A stretch of 64,000 nt of DNA from Xylona heveae TC161 (lineage: Eukaryota; Ascomycota; Xylonomycetes; Xylonales; Xylonaceae): the NCBI RefSeq assembly GCF_001619985.1, contig NW_017264198.1, positions 1,116,001-1,180,000 on the forward strand. Reading direction: 5' to 3'. The stretch's first letter is position 1; the number at the start of each line of letters is the position of its first letter. The translations under genes and the position numbers were made by a program. Below are positions 59,452-64,000 of the stretch, piece after piece. The notes below the pieces were generated by a model. It worked only from the letters and a program-made list of their open reading frames with translations. It was not told the origin of the DNA and did no database searches.

Positions 59452-61386
59452 ATGTTCTACTCGGAGACTTTGCTCTCCAAAACTGGGCCGTTGGCCCGTG
59501 TCTGGCTTTCTGCCAACCTTGAACGCAAGCTCTCGAAGACACATATTCTGCAATCCAATATTGAGAGTAGCGTTAATGCTATTGTCGACCAAGGCCAGGC
59601 GCCCATGGCCCTCCGATTGAGTGGTCAACTATTGTTGGGTGTTGTGAGAATCTACAGCAGAAAAGCGCGCTACTTGCTCGATGATTGCAATGAAGCTCTT
59701 ATGAAAATCAAGATGGTGAGTTTGAAACAACCGTGAAAATTGCAGTATCAAGAAGAGCTCCCTGAAGCTTACGCAATAATCTAGGCTTTCCGACCCGGAA
59801 ATGTCGATTTACCCGCAAATCAGCTGAATGCACCGAACCCAGGCGCATTGACTCTACCTGATGTTCTCACCGAATTGGACTTGCTAGCACCAATGCCGGA
59901 TGATTCCTTACTTCTTACTCAGCCGCCGCCGGCGGATCTGACTCGCGATGAGAGCTTGGGACCCCTCGATTGGACAAGCCAGCTGCTACCCGGCAACGAG
60001 AGCGTTGAACAAGGCCGCAATGCACCTGCTGAAACTTTTCTGGACGACGATGGCATCGTTTTGGATTTGGGAGAAGATGTTGCGGATCCGGCCGAGGAAA
60101 CGAGCATCCACGTTGGTCGTGATGCACCGCCGGCTCGCCCCGTCGAGGAGGACCTTATGAACGATGACATGAAGCTCTATGATGAGGACCTTGAACTGGA
60201 TCTCGGCGACGACGAGCCCCTAGGTGCGGAGATTGCAGCTCCCTTTCCCACTACCGAAGAACCTGAAATCAATCTCGGCGGCGACGACGATATTCCCATG
60301 GCAAATCTGGAAGATGAAGACGACGTGCCTCCTCTTGTACCAGACACTCCCGGTCGTCAAGAACGAGACTCGCAGTCCCCCTTGTCATCAGTTCGACCGA
60401 GCGTGGAGCGTGAATTTGAAATGCATTTAGACGACTCATTTGCGCCCGAGCAGGATGAAGTATCCGCCCATCACGCGCATCGGGCCAAGAAGCGAAAAGT
60501 CATGGCACCGGATGCTGACACCATTCTGCATGCCAGCCAAATCAAGCAGCTTCAAGATGACCGGTCCAAAATTCTGAAACCGGCCTCCTTCCTGCCCCGA
60601 GACCCGATGCTTCTGACCCTCATGTCTATGCAACGGAACGGCGGCTTCGTATCCAACATTCTCGGTGAGGGACGAGGCAAGGGATGGGCACCAGAACTCC
60701 GAGGGATCCTTTCTCTGGAAGTTGTTCGGCAGTCTGGCGATCTGAAGCGGAAGCGTGATGCTGGTGCTGCCAGTGCCCGGCCGGAGGAAGGTCTCTCCGC
60801 CGAGAAAGAGCTGCAGCTCGAAATTCCCGAGGAGGAGCCTGATTTTGCCATTTCCGCACCATTTGAAGGCAATACCACCCTTGGCGGAGAACCCGAGGTT
60901 ATCAACATTCCCGCTGCCGAGGAGGATATTCGCGCGCCATTGGATGACGAGGACATGGGAATGGCACCGCCACGGTCCGATGAAGACGAGCATTCCCCTC
61001 CACCTGATGTTTTTGATGACACCACTGCGCCTTTGGTTCACCCAGCGGATAGTGGCCCCGTCTCTCTCGGCACCAAGCACGCTGTACACTTGCTTCGGGA
61101 ACATCTCGATGCCTCTGAGACCGAAGGTCCTTCCCATCACGGAAAGAAGAGCGTACTTTTCCAGGACCTTCTCCCGGAGCGCAACGCCACCAAGGCCGAC
61201 GCCACGAAGATGTTTTTCGAGACGCTGGTCCTTGCAACCAAGGATGCCATCAAGGTTGAACAGACCGAGAAGAGCCTCGGTGGACCCATTCGAGTGCGCG
61301 CCAAGCGTGGTCTTTGGGGCGACTGGGCCGAGATGGAAGCTGGCGGAGAAATTGCAGAGACTGAGCGCGCAACCGCTACTGCTTGA
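59452..61386 (+). CDS. rad21: Cohesin kleisin subunit RAD21/SCC1
   Basis: Predicted 621 residues from two exons, 59452-59715 and 59785-61386. Residues 1-100 are the Rad21/Rec8 N-domain that binds the Smc3 neck ([55 protein letters not shown]). The centre is acidic and disordered with a likely nuclear signal, AKKRKV, near residue 345. The C-terminal winged helix that binds Smc1 is at about 560-610 ([17 protein letters not shown]). Residues 161-166 are SVEQGR, which matches a separase cleavage site known in budding-yeast Scc1; residues 194-200, TSIHVGR, look like a second weaker site. The mitotic kleisin RAD21 is favoured over the meiotic REC8 because of the overall fit of the N-domain. It is cleaved at anaphase to release sister chromatids. 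Confidence 0.94.
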
Positions 61387-62240
61387 TTCCTGGGGCTCAT
61401 GTTTGATTTAGTTGGAAAGTGTCATTGGTTTACGGCATGCTGACATGTCTGGGGAACACGGGAAACTTTGAGGCTTCACGGGTGTTTGGGGCGAATATCA
61501 TGGATCTTGATGGGATGCGGTTCATTTTCTTTTTTCTTTCTGCATCTTTCTTTTCTCCGTTTTCTTATTGGTTTCCTTTCCGGCATTGGCGACTCCGGTT
61601 CGGCGCACCTTTTTTCTATCAGAATAGGTGTCGTTTCTTTTTCTGTCCTTTGTACTTTTCCCTCCTCCGTACCACTGTATGAGTTCTCTTTTTTTACTGC
61701 GCAGTTGCATTTCTGTTTACCTTGGTGAAGTATTGTAGGTTTTCGTCAACGCTTTCGTCAAACAGTGTTTGGTCGTGGACGGAGTCGCATTTAGGTAGTC
61801 TTCTCCTTTTTCTTCTTGTGAAAGAGTTTCAATGCCATAGATAGTGAAGTAAAATGACATCGTCTATTTTAAATTTGAAACTTTCCCTTCTACTTCATTG
61901 AACTTCCGCTAACGTTGATTTGCTTGTTTCCAATTTTTCTGTCTTGCGCATGATCAAATGCCTTCCATGATTGCATGTTGTTTAGTGGAGCTATGGTACT
62001 ACCGTAGAACGAATAACTAAATAATTAATACGCATTACTAAGTCTCTGCGCTTAACGGCTTATATTATCATTACCAAGCGCTTATTGATCCCCCATTTGC
62101 TTCGCTACTCTGGTACTAACGGTTAAGTCATGAGCTTGGGGCAATTAGATTTCTACTACGTAGTTACTGCGTTGTTATAGCGAAGGCGAGTCGCAGGCCG
62201 TACCAGGGTGCGATAATAACTGCCGGCCCTCGAACCCGAC

Positions 62241-62261
62241 TTGCGGTTTGCGGTTTGCGGT
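62241..62261 (+). repeat. (TTGCGGT)3 repeat
   Basis: Three perfect tandem TTGCGGT units. Confidence 0.85.
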
Positions 62262-62649
62262 TCGCCTCCCTCGTCCCTCTGGGTCCAGACCATCAACCCA
62301 CACTTCTTCCTGACTTCCACCTGATTCGGGGCTACCGTGTATATGCAGTAAGATATAATTGGACATTGCACCGTAATAAAACCCTTGGACGTCCTCTGTC
62401 CTCCGTAATTCGTAGCTAAGCATTAGTCTTTTTTTTTCCCCCTCCGATCGGCTTGTTTGTTTCTGAAGTTTGATTTGATGCCTGATGCGTGCAGGATTAT
62501 ATAGTGTCTGAGCTGCCCCGCGACTCGAGCCCTTTTGGATATTTGATTTGATTTGATTTTTTTTGCGCTTCCACAAACAGACTTGCTTTACGACTTTGGA
62601 CTTTGGCTTTGAAAGATAAACCTTTTGTGTATGTGAAGTTGCGTCTAAT

Positions 62650-62875
62650 AGAAATCGGACAGCGAGAGGACGGCACTGAAAGAGAAACGGGAACGATAAC
62701 GGAAACAGAAAGGGGAACGGAAAGAGAAAAACCAGAGAACAAACGGAAAAAGGAATAGAAAAACAGAAAGGGAACGGGAACAGAAAAAGAAAGAGAAAAG
62801 AAAATAGGAACAGAAAGAGAAAAGATAACGGGAACAGATAAGGGAACAGGGACGGGAAAAAGACAAAAGTGAGAC
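62650..62875 (+). repeat. Purine-rich degenerate (GGGAACAGAAA)n tract
   Basis: About 225 bases of almost pure purine plus occasional C, with recurring GGGAACGG, GGAACAG and AGAAAGAG units. It ends about 215 bp before the hemerythrin start codon and may belong to its promoter or 5' UTR. Confidence 0.75.
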
Positions 62876-63089
62876 GGAGTTGTTGATGCGGATTGGGATA
62901 TCACGGGTCTTGCAGGTCCCGTGTGTTGCACAGATTGCACAGATTTCACAGCGTGCACGGCCTCGATCAACGGGTGCGTCGCAAACTTACAATCATCGTC
63001 TTCGTCAAGCGTACCAAAGGTATCAGACGTGTCGAACATATCGACCGTATCGACCGAGTCAGTTCTATCAAACGCATCAAACCGACAAG

Positions 63090-63943
63090 ATGGCCGAGGA
63101 AGAAAGATGTTGCGAGAATAGCATGAAGCGCGAGACGAGCGATGCCACTGGGCCTGGCGGGGTCGCTGGCAGTTCTTCAGAAACAACAACAGCAACAACA
63201 GCTACAACTACAACAGCGCAGACTGATGCGTTGCCAAAGCTCTCGGCGAAAGAATTTCGGGAGTATAACCGCATGGCAGAGCACATGGACATGTTTGTAA
63301 GTACACCAGTCTTTTTACTCTTCGAATGATCAGACATGACACCCTCGAATGATTGAGGAATTTGTATATCTGAAAAAGCGCATACAATCGCTCTTTTGGG
63401 CGTGCAGCTTTTGATAAAGATACAAATGGATCTATTATACTCTACTATACACAATGTATAGGAATTGTCTTGATCTAATATATATCTATAAACTAACTGC
63501 ACTTGAACCCACAGCACAATCATTTCCGCCAAACATGGAACACGCTGTACCGCGCGTGTGAAGCCGGCCGGCGACCAGCTGGATTTTCGATCCGGGCATT
63601 CATCAGCATGGGGATCGATCTATGCGAGATGCTCGAAATGCATCACGGCATTGAAGAAGCGCACGTGTTTCCGCGTCTGGCCGCGCGCATGCCGGCTTTT
63701 AAACGAGAGCTTGAGCTTGTTTCGCAGCACAGAGAGATCCATAGAGGTCTGGAAAGCCTGCAGGCGTATCTGCAGAAATGCCGTTCCGGAGAGACGGATC
63801 TGAGGCTGGATGAGTTGAAAGAAGTCATGGATGGGTTTGGAAAGGTCTTGTGGCAGCATATGGACGACGAAGTCAAGGAACTAGGGGCAGAGAATATGAG
63901 AAAGTATTGGAGTCTGGAAGAGATGAGAAAGATGAGGATGTGA
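63090..63943 (+). CDS. Hemerythrin-domain (HHE cation-binding) protein
   Basis: Predicted 211 residues from two exons, 63090-63296 and 63515-63943, with a 218-nt intron. The first ~50 residues are low-complexity, including a Thr-rich run encoded by an ACA repeat (63180-63217). Residues 51-211 form a hemerythrin-like four-helix bundle. Iron-ligand candidates are visible in order: AEHMDMFHNHF, EMHHGIEEAHVFP, SQHREIHRG and LWQHMDDEVKE. Such fungal proteins bind two irons and have been tied to oxygen, iron or redox sensing, but the role of this one is unknown. The start MAEEERCC is chosen because the in-frame sequence upstream is low-complexity; upstream ATG codons (for example 62886) exist. No signal peptide. 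Confidence 0.88.
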
Positions 63944-64000
63944 AAAAAAAAAAATGGATAGAAAGGAATTTTGGGTATTTGTTTTATATATAGGTAGTAG

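Larger units (their letters stand above)
61387..63089. other. Intergenic region rich in simple repeats
   Basis: Holds the RAD21 3' UTR (T/C-rich, 61500-61700), a TTGCGGT triple repeat (62241-62261), a GATTT repeat (62541-62560) and a long purine-rich tract (62650-62875). The sequence from 62880 to 63089 is open in frame with the hemerythrin gene but low-complexity. No other gene seen. Confidence 0.65.

Overview
This is nuclear DNA of a filamentous ascomycete (Pezizomycotina). Most genes carry several short introns, mostly 46-100 nt, with GTAAGT, GTACGT or GTATGT donors and CAG or TAG acceptors. The families include a fungal rhodopsin-domain membrane protein, a Zn2Cys6 regulator, PsuG-PfkB, Rcf2, Vtc4 and Pmr1. 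The proteins look closest to Eurotiomycetes (Aspergillus/Penicillium-like) from memory; this was not tested. No rRNA, tRNA, CRISPR array or intact transposon was recognised.

Left third (1-18.7 kb) is gene-poor. It has one seven-pass membrane protein (3869-5284, +) and one MFS efflux pump (11103-13141, +), separated by blocks of 3.9, 5.8 and 5.6 kb in which I see no convincing gene.

18.7-32.2 kb is denser. A divergent pair, an acyl-CoA/4-coumarate-CoA-ligase-like enzyme (-) and an enoyl-CoA hydratase (+), both end in peroxisomal PTS1 tripeptides (AKL, SKL). Next come a fused pseudouridine-5'-phosphate glycosidase/PfkB kinase (-), OST1 of the oligosaccharyltransferase (+), and the polyphosphate polymerase VTC4 (-).

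33.3-45.9 kb looks more accessory. It holds a Zn2Cys6 regulator, a GFA-type zinc protein, Rcf2, a possible 85-residue gene, an intronless ACC-synthase-like PLP enzyme, a RidA imine deaminase, and a tandem pair of small Cys-rich proteins of unrecognised family. The stretch between and beyond these is rich in short repeats and in the 9-mer TACTCCGTA.

45.9-64 kb is housekeeping. MCM4, a Hst2-like sirtuin, COG4 and the Golgi Ca2+/Mn2+ pump PMR1 follow one another on the minus strand. The cohesin kleisin RAD21/SCC1 and a hemerythrin protein are on the plus strand. MCM4 and RAD21 both have ACGCGT (MCB-type) sites upstream, fitting G1/S control.

Exon joins were worked out by hand from splice consensus, reading frame and family motifs. 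Every multi-exon model given sums to an open frame, but exact junctions are unproven without RNA data.
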